From IMG/VR virus record IMGVR_UViG_3300024502_000011, positions 60,015 through 124,014 of that record: a stretch of 64,000 nt of DNA; one strand, 5' to 3'. Both the position numbers and the translations under genes were made by a program. The stretch comes from a virus. Below are positions 6,539 to 12,267 of this stretch, one piece after another. The notes beneath the pieces were generated by a model. It saw only the letters and a program-made list of their open reading frames with translations. It had not been told where the DNA came from and made no database searches. Numbering within the stretch: position 1 is the stretch's first letter; the number at the start of each line of letters is the position of its first letter.

Positions 6539-7607
6539 AGAACAGTTTGGTATTGATACAAACGTTCATAAAAAATATAATAATTTAATTCAATTCACAT
6601 ACAATCAAATTGATTCTTATAAGGTAAAAGCACATCCTATTGTTAGGGAATCCCGTGGTATTATTTTAGATTCTGCTGACAATTGGAAAGTTGTTGCACG
6701 TCCATTTGATAGATTTTTTAATTATGGCGAAAATGTAGATGAAGATAAATTTGATTGGACTTCATTTGTAGCACAAGAAAAAGTTGATGGTTCTTTGATG
6801 ATTGTTTATCATTATCGAAATGAATGGCATGTTGCAACAAAAGGAATGGCTTCAGCACATGGTCCTGTTGGTAATATGGATTTTTCTTTTGCAGAATTAT
6901 TTTGGAAAACTTTTAATAATCAGATGTATTTTATTTCTGACTTGAATCCTAGAAGTACATATTTGTTTGAGTTGACTTCTAAGTATAACAGAGTTGTTAC
7001 ATCTCAAAGTAACAATGATGGAAAATTAACTTTAATTGGTGTTCGTGATAATGAAAATGGACGTGAAATTCTATCCGTTATATATCGTGAGTATTTTGAT
7101 GTTGTTCGTTCTTTTTCAATGTCTACAATTGAAGAAATTCTTTCTTCTGCTAAGGAGTTAGATCCTTCTAAACAGGAAGGTTTCGTCTTAGTTGATAAAA
7201 ATTTCAATCGTGTTAAAGTTAAATCTGAAAAATATGTTTTAATTCATCATTTGAAAGATTCACTGAATGATGATAAAATTATTGATTTGATTAAATCTGG
7301 CGAAGATTCTGAAGTAATGGCTTATTTTCCAGATTTAAAGAAAAAATTTGACAAATTTAAATCATATTATTATGAATTACAAGGACATTTAGAAATTTTT
7401 TGGGAATTTTTTCCACTTGATATTAAAACAGTATCAAGAAAAGAATTTGCTTTACATGTAACTCATTCATATATTCATGAGATTCAAGGGTTCTTTTTTG
7501 CTATGTTAGATGGTAAAGTAAAAAATTCTAAAGAATGGTTATTAAATTTAAACAATAAAACTATATTAAGTATATTTAAATCGTGGAACAACACAAAAGA
7601 ACAATAG
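6483..7607 (+). CDS. RNA ligase, T4 Rnl1 family
   Basis: 374 residues from ATG 6483 (an in-frame ATG at 6471 is possible; GGTGA lies ahead of 6483). T4 Rnl1 also has 374 residues. The nucleotidyl-transfer motif I is EKVDGSL at 99-105, making Lys100 the adenylylated residue (Lys99 in T4 Rnl1). Upstream ESRGI and VARPFDRFFN, and downstream TYLFELTS, EGFVLV and VKVKSEKY, match the conserved motifs. The family seals broken tRNA after host anticodon-nuclease attack. No polynucleotide kinase partner is seen in the window. The gene overlaps its neighbours at both ends. Confidence 0.9.
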   Translation: MLNLQKFLIENNGNLVLLKEQFGIDTNVHKKYNNLIQFTYNQIDSYKVKAHPIVRESRGIILDSADNWKVVARPFDRFFNYGENVDEDKFDWTSFVAQEKVDGSLMIVYHYRNEWHVATKGMASAHGPVGNMDFSFAELFWKTFNNQMYFISDLNPRSTYLFELTSKYNRVVTSQSNNDGKLTLIGVRDNENGREILSVIYREYFDVVRSFSMSTIEEILSSAKELDPSKQEGFVLVDKNFNRVKVKSEKYVLIHHLKDSLNDDKIIDLIKSGEDSEVMAYFPDLKKKFDKFKSYYYELQGHLEIFWEFFPLDIKTVSRKEFALHVTHSYIHEIQGFFFAMLDGKVKNSKEWLLNLNNKTILSIFKSWNNTKEQ

Positions 7608-7765
7608 CAAGATCAGCAAGTTGGAGAATAACAGCAACAATAGTCACGGCTATGTGGACGGGAATAGAATCAGCTATTCTTATGAACATAGCCATGACTT
7701 TTGTTCATTATATTCATGAAAGAATTTGGTTAAAAGTTGATTGGGGTAAACTTGACAAATCCTAA
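7583..7765 (+). CDS. DUF2061-type small membrane protein
   Basis: 60 residues from a GTG start overlapping the RNA ligase end by 25 bp. R-S-A-S-W-R-I-T-A-T near the N-terminus and F-V-H-Y-I-H-E-R-I-W near the C-terminus are the signature ends of DUF2061, a predicted two-helix membrane protein family found in bacteria and phages. A hydrophobic core lies in between (IVTAMWTGIESAILMNIAM). Function is not established. The next promoter's -35 box lies in its final codons. Confidence 0.7.
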   Translation: MEQHKRTIARSASWRITATIVTAMWTGIESAILMNIAMTFVHYIHERIWLKVDWGKLDKS

Positions 7766-7780
7766 ACAATAGGTTATACT
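7752..7780 (+). promoter_or_regulatory. Sigma70-type promoter for the 7821-9228 gene group
   Basis: TTGACA (7752-7757), 17-bp spacer, TATACT (7775-7780). The predicted start near 7787 gives a leader of about 34 nt that contains a nine-codon reading frame (7804-7833) overlapping the next gene's start in another frame. Confidence 0.8.
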
Positions 7781-7820
7781 ATAATTGTGAGTGGAAACTA
7801 CATAATGCAAATGGTGAGAA

Positions 7821-8234
7821 ATGACAACAACTGAAATTTTAATGAAAATTTATCCAGCATTAAATGAAGATGGACATTGGTTGTATGATTATCAACCTAT
7901 GATTGATTCTTTTGGAGAAGTCCTTAACCAAGTGGAACTTGGGTCCTATCAAGGAGACACGACTGCTCTCTTACAAAAGGATAATCTCTATGGTCTACTT
8001 GAATTTGGATGGGGGTCTTGTTCTGGATGTGATGCTCTTCAAGGATGTAATAACATTAATGAATTAGTTGAATTATACGAAAGTCTTCGTAATTCAATTA
8101 GATGGATTTCTAGAGAAGAAATGTTGAAGTTCTTCAAGGAACATGATTGGGAAGGTGGACATTCCTGGTATGAACAAGAAGGAACTGAATTATCGGATTT
8201 CGTAAAAGAGTGTATTGTATATCTGGAGACATAA
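7821..8234 (+). CDS. Conserved phage protein with Cys-rich GWGSCSGCDAL motif
   Basis: 137 residues. The central segment LLEFGWGSCSGCDALQGC (about residues 59-76) with three close cysteines is characteristic of a small family that I have seen in phages of several hosts, always without known function; the cysteines could bind a metal. GSYQGDTTALL precedes it. The start at ATG 7821 has a weak GGTGAG upstream. The stop overlaps the next gene as TAATG. Confidence 0.65.
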   Translation: MTTTEILMKIYPALNEDGHWLYDYQPMIDSFGEVLNQVELGSYQGDTTALLQKDNLYGLLEFGWGSCSGCDALQGCNNINELVELYESLRNSIRWISREEMLKFFKEHDWEGGHSWYEQEGTELSDFVKECIVYLET

Positions 8235-8365
8235 TGGAAAATCTATTACAAATCTCTTGGCCGCAAGCTGTAGTTCTTTGTGTTGCTGCTTTGTCTGCTG
8301 CTGCAACAGCTATTACTTTTATCGGTCTTGTTATTACTGAACGATATCCTTGGGATAGGGATTAA
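8234..8365 (+). CDS. 43-residue single-span membrane protein
   Basis: The ATG (8234) overlaps the previous stop as TAATG, the GGAGA at 8225-8229 is a good Shine-Dalgarno, and the next gene begins one base after its TAA. The peptide has a polar N-terminus, a long Ala/Val/Leu/Ile-rich hydrophobic segment (about residues 11-35) and an ERYPWDRD tail. Coupling on both sides and a clean membrane segment make a real gene likely. Function unknown. Confidence 0.7.
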   Translation: MENLLQISWPQAVVLCVAALSAAATAITFIGLVITERYPWDRD

Positions 8366-8366
8366 T

Positions 8367-8762
8367 ATGGCAAAACCTTGGATTCATGCAGTTTCTTCTG
8401 CTAGAAAGTTTGGTGGTGTTCCAGAAGATTATTTGGATATCCATCAATTAATGGATTCTTCAAAGGGTGCGATGTCTGATAATCGTCATCGTGCTTTGAC
8501 TCATAACTCTTGGTTTCTTTCAAATATCTTAGAAAAGGTGTTTGGTGTGAATATCAAGAATTCTGATGGACGTGATGTATCAGTTAGGGATGTTGGTGAA
8601 CAACATATTCTTGAAGATTTTGGTAATCGCTATATCCCTAATGCTTCTGATTATTTGGAAGAAATGGAATATAAGTCTTGGATGAATGCTGGTAAAGACA
8701 CTATCCCTTCTTCTCACAAGAAAATTGCAAAAACTTTTAATACAAAAATGAGGATTGATTAA
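8367..8762 (+). CDS. DUF6915-like protein
   Basis: 131 residues from ATG 8367; a much longer in-frame extension exists upstream but is only a shadow of the preceding small gene. KPWIHAVSSARKFGGVPEDY, RHRALTHNSW, NSDGRDVSVRDVGEQHI and the following ED-F-G-x-x-Y-I-P pattern match a family I recall as DUF6915, found in phages and bacteria with no known activity. Conserved His residues (HA, HRALTH, EQH) could be metal ligands, which is inference only. Confidence 0.6.
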   Translation: MAKPWIHAVSSARKFGGVPEDYLDIHQLMDSSKGAMSDNRHRALTHNSWFLSNILEKVFGVNIKNSDGRDVSVRDVGEQHILEDFGNRYIPNASDYLEEMEYKSWMNAGKDTIPSSHKKIAKTFNTKMRID

Positions 8763-8763
8763 T

Positions 8764-9228
8764 ATGGATAAGAATGTTTTTCTAGATAAGATTCGTGAGT
8801 TCAAGCGTGTTATGGAAGAACACAAGATTATGATGAAGGAGAATGCAAAGAACGTCTTTACTGAAATCTCAAAAGATATCTTTACAAATAACCCTCAACT
8901 TAACTCGTTTTCTTGGAACCAATATACACCTTATTTCAATGATGGTGAAACTTGTTATTTTTCAGTGAATCGAGATTATTACAAGATTAATAACTCTGAT
9001 GATACGATAGATTCTTGGACTTTAAACCACGAGGTATACAGACAAGATCTAGATTTAGAAGAACTGGGTTTTGATTCACTTGAATCACTTAAGAAAGCAT
9101 ATAACGACATTGACGAACTAATGAATATCTTTGATGATTCGGATCTAGAAGAGATGTTTGGTGATCATGCTGAAGTTACAGTATCACGAAATGATGGTGT
9201 AACAGTAGATGGATATGATCATGATTAA
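8764..9228 (+). CDS. Unknown acidic protein, last gene before the tmRNA
   Basis: 154 residues from ATG 8764, one base after the preceding stop. The N-terminal third is helical and charged; the rest is strongly acidic (DLDLEELGFDSLESL, DDSDLEEMFGDHAE). It has no membrane segment and no recognised domain. The acidic character is typical of small phage host-interaction or DNA-mimic proteins, but no evidence goes beyond composition. Confidence 0.65.
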   Translation: MDKNVFLDKIREFKRVMEEHKIMMKENAKNVFTEISKDIFTNNPQLNSFSWNQYTPYFNDGETCYFSVNRDYYKINNSDDTIDSWTLNHEVYRQDLDLEELGFDSLESLKKAYNDIDELMNIFDDSDLEEMFGDHAEVTVSRNDGVTVDGYDHD

Positions 9229-9239
9229 TGATTAAACCA

Positions 9240-9247
9240 TATAAATA
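9240..9247 (+). promoter_or_regulatory. T4-type late promoter ahead of the tmRNA
   Basis: Exact TATAAATA on the plus strand, 12 bases after the preceding stop codon. The predicted start is about 9253-9254, just before the first conserved part of the tmRNA acceptor piece. The same octamer precedes the late genes on the other strand. Confidence 0.6.
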
Positions 9248-9316
9248 TTAAATGATAGGTGTTGATCTGGATTGAATGCATTTCGGACCTGGGTTCGACT
9301 CCCAGCGTCTCCACCA

Positions 9317-9415
9317 AAAGCACATTGTGAGGAGCTAGTTGCATGGCAAATTCGAACAAAGTGCAACCCAAGATATAATAGTGTACATAAAAATCTTGAG
9401 CAGTGTGCTTTTGGG
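9317..9415 (+). other. Intervening segment of the permuted tmRNA precursor
   Basis: 99 nt between the mature CCA end and the mature 5' end. Its ends are complementary: AAAGCACA (9317-9324) with TGTGCTTT (9404-9411), so the precursor forms a closed hairpin extending the acceptor stem. RNases P and Z (or equivalents) would excise it, as in known two-piece tmRNAs. An internal GTTGCA/TGCAAC pair gives a further stem. Confidence 0.8.
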
Positions 9416-9499
9416 GGGGACGAAATGGTTTCGACGGGATGAGCTAGAGAAGGGGAATCTATCCAGTAGCCGACTACTGTAAAATCGGGAACTATAAAC

Positions 9500-9538
9500 G
9501 CAAATACTAACGTATTAGCAATGTCTGCTGCTGCCTAA
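9500..9538 (+). CDS. tmRNA proteolysis-tag reading frame (ANTNVLAMSAAA)
   Basis: The resume codon is GCA at 9500, following ATAAAC as in other tmRNAs. Twelve codons end at TAA 9536-9538 and give ANTNVLAMSAAA, with the charged alanine added in front. The A-N start and small hydrophobic AAA end are the expected format for recognition by Clp-type unfoldases. No other frame here gives a plausible tag. Confidence 0.85.
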   Translation, partial: ANTNVLAMSAAA

Positions 9539-9593
9539 ACAGTTTCAGACGGGGTTGGCAACTTTCCTTGCAACAGAAAAGTTGCAATTTAAC

Positions 9594-9622
9594 TTGACAA
9601 TAAATTTAAATTATGTTACAAT
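9594..9622 (+). promoter_or_regulatory. Sigma70-type promoter immediately after the tmRNA
   Basis: TTGACA (9594-9599), 17-bp spacer, TACAAT (9617-9622) preceded by TGT (extended -10 type). The predicted start near 9629 leaves only about 58 nt before the terminator at 9664-9686. Confidence 0.75.
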
Positions 9623-9628
9623 TGTATT

Positions 9629-9686
9629 GTATAGTTAGATAAAAATTTAAGGAGAATCTAATCGGCGCAGATTCTGCGCCTTTTTT
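9629..9686 (+). promoter_or_regulatory. Short leader with mutually exclusive hairpins (attenuator or small RNA)
   Basis: AGAATCT (9653-9659) can pair with AGATTCT (9669-9675), enclosing a 9-nt loop. The second strand overlaps the terminator stem GGCGCAG/CTGCGCC (9664-9670 with 9674-9680), so the two structures exclude each other. An AAGGAG Shine-Dalgarno-like sequence (9649-9654) precedes with no start codon at proper distance. This may be an attenuated leader of the hydrolase gene at 9700 or a small RNA of about 58 nt. Confidence 0.5.
9664..9686 (+). terminator. Intrinsic terminator
   Basis: GGCGCAG (9664-9670), loop ATT, CTGCGCC (9674-9680), then TTTTTT (9681-9686). It ends transcripts from the 9594 promoter and probably also those of the tmRNA. 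Confidence 0.88.
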
Positions 9687-9699
9687 ATTTTAAAAAACA

Positions 9700-10134
9700 A
9701 TGCTAGTAAGAATTATAGTAACAGCAATGTTATGTGTGTTCCCAATGGCAGCGCAAAAAATTGACAAAGAAACTATGTGTTTAGCTAAAAATATCTTTTT
9801 TGAAGCTGGTAATCAAGCTCTTGAAGGAAAAATGGCGGTTGCCTGGGTCACCTATAATAGAAAACTTCATCCCAAATACCCAAAAACATATTGTGCTGTA
9901 GTATATCAAAAAAATCAGTTTTCATGGACAAGAAATAAAAAACTAAAATTAGTTAATGATTGGAGATGGCACGATAGTGTTTTCGTTGCTAGACACTTCA
10001 AAATGACAAAAGATCCAACAAAAGGATCAATATATTTCCATGAAATTTCAATCAAACCACCTTGGACGAAAAAAGTGAAGAAAATTGTGAGAATTCAAAA
10101 TCATGTGTTTTATGCCTCTTCTAAATATCAATAG
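9700..10134 (+). CDS. Secreted cell-wall hydrolase, SleB/CwlJ (Hydrolase_2) type; candidate endolysin
   Basis: 144 residues. The N-terminal 18 residues (MLVRIIVTAMLCVFPMAA) look like a signal peptide, so Sec export to the periplasm is expected. The domain starts with ETMCLAKNIFFEAGNQALEG, where Glu35 is the likely catalytic acid, followed by AVAWVTYNR (46-54) and QFSW (73-76), the conserved blocks of the family. These enzymes cleave peptidoglycan. As the only peptidoglycan hydrolase seen in the window it is the best endolysin candidate. The ATG lies 14 bases after a terminator and has no clear Shine-Dalgarno. Confidence 0.82.
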   Translation: MLVRIIVTAMLCVFPMAAQKIDKETMCLAKNIFFEAGNQALEGKMAVAWVTYNRKLHPKYPKTYCAVVYQKNQFSWTRNKKLKLVNDWRWHDSVFVARHFKMTKDPTKGSIYFHEISIKPPWTKKVKKIVRIQNHVFYASSKYQ

Positions 10135-10139
10135 GGATT

Positions 10140-11156
10140 ATGAAACTATTAGATCAGAACATCAAGGGTGATTTCACCCAGGAATTAAGAACTAAGTTGT
10201 ATAATAAGATTATTGGTCAAACGGAGCCAATAGAAATTATTTGTGAATATTACCAATTATATAAAACTAAATTAATTCCAACTAATCGCCCGATTGCCAA
10301 TCTTTTAATGATTGGTCCTACAGGCACTGGTAAAACAAGAGTAGTTGAAGCTTTTGCAGAAAGTGTTTTTGGTTCTGATAAAGCGTTTATTAAGATAGAT
10401 TGTGGGGAATTTCAACATAGTCATGAAATTTCTAAACTTGTTGGTTCTCCACCTGGATATCTTGGACATAGAGAAACACATCCAATTTTTTCTGAAGAAA
10501 AGATAAAGCAACATCAAACAGAACAAAATAAATTTACAATTGTTTTGTTTGATGAAATTGAAAAATCTTCTGATGCACTATGGAATTTATTGCTTGGTAT
10601 TCTTGATAAAGGTACATTAACATTAGGTGATAATAAACAGGTAGATATGTCTTCTTGTTTTATTATTATGACAAGTAATATTGGTGCTCAGAAATTAGCA
10701 CAATTGAAGAAAAAAAGAGATCTAGGATTTACACAAACTGATAAATTAAATTCTGTCTCTGACATGAGAAATTTTTCTATTTCTGAAGTAAAGAAAAAGT
10801 TTACACCAGAATTCATTAATCGTCTCGATAGAATGATTTATTTTAGAGAATTAAATCATGATGATTATATTAAAATTCTTAATATTGAATTAGCATTATT
10901 ACAAGATCTAATAATGTATAAAACTAAGCAAAATATCTTTATTGAGTTTACAGATAAGTCAAAAGAGTATATCTTGGCAAAAGGTATTAGTAAAGAATAT
11001 GGTGCAAGAGATTTAAAGAGAATTATAGATAGAAGTGTAAAGATTAGTTTAAGTAATCTAATAGCTAGTAAACAAATTGAACAATATGATATTGTAAAAG
11101 TAGATTATGATGATGATTTTAAATTTTATAAGATTGAACCAGAGGATTTATTATAA
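10140..11156 (+). CDS. Single-ring Clp-type AAA+ unfoldase with LGF ClpP-docking-like loop
   Basis: 338 residues, matching the second ATPase domain of ClpA/ClpB plus the C-terminal small domain. Visible parts: Walker A GPTGTGKT (59-66), pore loop SPPGYLGH (103-110), Walker B VLFDEIE (135-141), sensor-1 MTSN (177-180), FTPEFINRLD with arginine finger about Arg228, and sensor-2 GAR (288-290). The tripeptide LGF (195-197) lies exactly where ClpA has IGL and ClpX has IGF, the ClpP-binding loop, which ClpB lacks. The N-terminal substrate domain and first ring are absent. It begins five bases after the hydrolase stop. Role inferred: unfolding proteins, possibly for host ClpP. Confidence 0.85.
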   Translation: MKLLDQNIKGDFTQELRTKLYNKIIGQTEPIEIICEYYQLYKTKLIPTNRPIANLLMIGPTGTGKTRVVEAFAESVFGSDKAFIKIDCGEFQHSHEISKLVGSPPGYLGHRETHPIFSEEKIKQHQTEQNKFTIVLFDEIEKSSDALWNLLLGILDKGTLTLGDNKQVDMSSCFIIMTSNIGAQKLAQLKKKRDLGFTQTDKLNSVSDMRNFSISEVKKKFTPEFINRLDRMIYFRELNHDDYIKILNIELALLQDLIMYKTKQNIFIEFTDKSKEYILAKGISKEYGARDLKRIIDRSVKISLSNLIASKQIEQYDIVKVDYDDDFKFYKIEPEDLL

Positions 11157-11413
11157 TGCCTTTTTATGATTTTAAATGTAGTTCAACAGAAGAAGTTTTT
11201 GAAAAAAGAGTTAATTATGATGATTTAGAAGCTTATGTACAATCAGACTGTCCAATTTGTGGACAGAAAGATATTGAAAGGGTAGCACATTCTATCAGAA
11301 TTGCAGATCCAGTTAGAATTGGTGTCAGAAAGGTTCCACAAGCCTTCAAAGAAGGTGTTTTAGATAGAATTAAACATAGTGTACCCAAAAATACGCTAAA
11401 AAATAAATATTAG
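11156..11413 (+). CDS. FmdB-like zinc-ribbon protein
   Basis: 85 residues overlapping the ATPase stop as TAATG. MPFYDFKCSSTEEVFEKRV followed by CPICG (37-41) and later IRIADPVR has the layout of FmdB-type zinc ribbons (MPxYxYxC..., then CPxCG). The usual first CxxC is reduced to a single Cys8, so zinc binding may use only three cysteines. In other marine phages similar small proteins occur without assigned role; coupling to the Clp-like ATPase makes an adaptor or substrate-recognition role conceivable, as inference only. Confidence 0.65.
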   Translation: MPFYDFKCSSTEEVFEKRVNYDDLEAYVQSDCPICGQKDIERVAHSIRIADPVRIGVRKVPQAFKEGVLDRIKHSVPKNTLKNKY

Positions 11414-11448
11414 TGATGAGTATTTTCTCTAACATCATTAATCCTTCC

Positions 11449-11477
11449 AAAAGCACAGTGTAAAACTGTGCTTTTTA
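11449..11477 (+). terminator. Intrinsic terminator after the Clp-like/FmdB-like pair
   Basis: AAAAGCACAG (11449-11458), 7-nt loop, CTGTGCTTTT (11466-11475), continuing into T-rich sequence. A 10-bp stem that is A/T at its base can work in both directions. Confidence 0.8.
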
Positions 11478-11503
11478 TTTTTAGCCCTAACATTAGGAGA
11501 TCT

Positions 11504-12238
11504 ATGTCACAGAATAAGAAAAGAAGAAATAACGCAGAACCTGTTGAAAAATCTACATCATTACAAGGTTTAAGAATTCAAAACATCACTCCAAAAACAC
11601 AAGCTCAACAAGATGTATTTGATGCGTTTAATGAAGGTTATCATCTGTTTTTACATGGTGTAGCAGGTACAGGTAAAACCTTTATTTCTTTATATCTAGC
11701 CTTAAAAACAATTCTTACTTCAAAAGAATATAAAAAGATTGTTATTATTCGTTCAGCAGTTCCATCCAGAGATATTGGATTCTTACCTGGAACAGCAAAA
11801 GAAAAAATGATGATGTATGAAATGCCTTATCAAGTTATTTGCAATACCTTATTCCAACGTGGTGATGCTTATGATATTCTAAAAGGAAAAGGTACAATTG
11901 AATTTGTTTCTACCTCATTTTTAAGAGGCATCACCTTAAATGATGCAATTGTTATTGCAGATGAAGCCCAAAATTATACATTTGCTGAAGCTGATACACT
12001 AATCAGCAGAGTTGGTCCAAATTGTAAGATTATTTTCTGTGGTGATATTGACCAAACAGATTTAATTAAGAGTAGAAATGATTTAACTGGACTTCCAAAA
12101 TTCATGAACATCATTGACAATATGGAAATTTTTGACTTCATTGAATTCCAAACTGATGATATTGTTAGAAGCTCTTTAGTTAAAGACTATATAATACAGA
12201 AGAAGAAATTAGGATACGGTTCAGCTTTTGAAGGATAA
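11504..12238 (+). CDS. phoH: PhoH-like ATPase
   Basis: 244 residues from ATG 11504, chosen because TTAGGAGA lies seven bases upstream; a longer frame to 11468 runs back into the terminator. Walker A is GVAGTGKT (52-59), preceded by a Q-x-x-x-F-D-A-F motif (TPKTQAQQDVFDAF); Walker B is IVIADEAQN, and CGDIDQTDL follows. PhoH proteins are P-loop ATPases with helicase-like folds, very common in marine phages; their role in infection is unsettled (RNA processing has been proposed). Confidence 0.9.
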   Translation: MSQNKKRRNNAEPVEKSTSLQGLRIQNITPKTQAQQDVFDAFNEGYHLFLHGVAGTGKTFISLYLALKTILTSKEYKKIVIIRSAVPSRDIGFLPGTAKEKMMMYEMPYQVICNTLFQRGDAYDILKGKGTIEFVSTSFLRGITLNDAIVIADEAQNYTFAEADTLISRVGPNCKIIFCGDIDQTDLIKSRNDLTGLPKFMNIIDNMEIFDFIEFQTDDIVRSSLVKDYIIQKKKLGYGSAFEG

Positions 12239-12241
12239 AAT

Positions 12242-12260
12242 GGGGGGAGAAATCCCCCCT
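12242..12260 (+). terminator. GC-rich hairpin between phoH and the exonuclease gene
   Basis: GGGGGG (12242-12247), loop AGAAAT, CCCCCC (12254-12259), followed by TTAAAATT. The stem is strong but the T-tract poor, so it may be a weak terminator or an mRNA-stabilising 3' hairpin. The next ATG follows at 12268. Confidence 0.55.
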
Positions 12261-12267
12261 TAAAATT

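Larger units (their letters stand above)
9254..9588 (+). ncRNA. ssrA: Circularly permuted two-piece tmRNA (ssrA)
   Basis: Transfer-messenger RNA rescues stalled ribosomes and adds a degradation tag. Here the gene is permuted: the 3' half (acceptor piece) comes first, with the conserved ATTTCGGAC, a T-arm (CTGGG 9289-9293, TTCGACT, CCCAG 9301-9305), acceptor strand CGTCTCC (9306-9312), A and CCA (9314-9316). A spacer (9317-9415) follows. Next comes the 5' half (coding piece), starting GGGGACG (9416-9422) and containing TGGTTTCGACGGGAT, a CAGTAG/CTACTG stem (PK1 region), the tag frame at 9500-9538 and a pseudoknot-like stem (9558-9565 with 9578-9585). The two acceptor strands pair over 7 bp, including the G3-U70 alanine identity pair. 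The outer 5' limit is approximate. Confidence 0.93.

Noticed and set aside
7782-7803. Sequence after the 7752 promoter resembling a lac operator half (AATTGTGAGTGG)
   Set aside because: Only one half-site matches, with no symmetric partner and no LacI-type gene; most likely chance.
8280-8366. N-terminal extension of the DUF6915-like gene (Leu-rich, resembling a signal sequence)
   Set aside because: This stretch is a shadow of the 43-residue gene at 8234-8365; the family pattern starts at ATG 8367.
9254-9316. tmRNA 3' end as a phage attachment site
   Set aside because: Integrating elements often use the ssrA 3' end, but here both tmRNA halves are present and complete, no integrase is seen, and the surrounding genes are those of a lytic T4-like phage.
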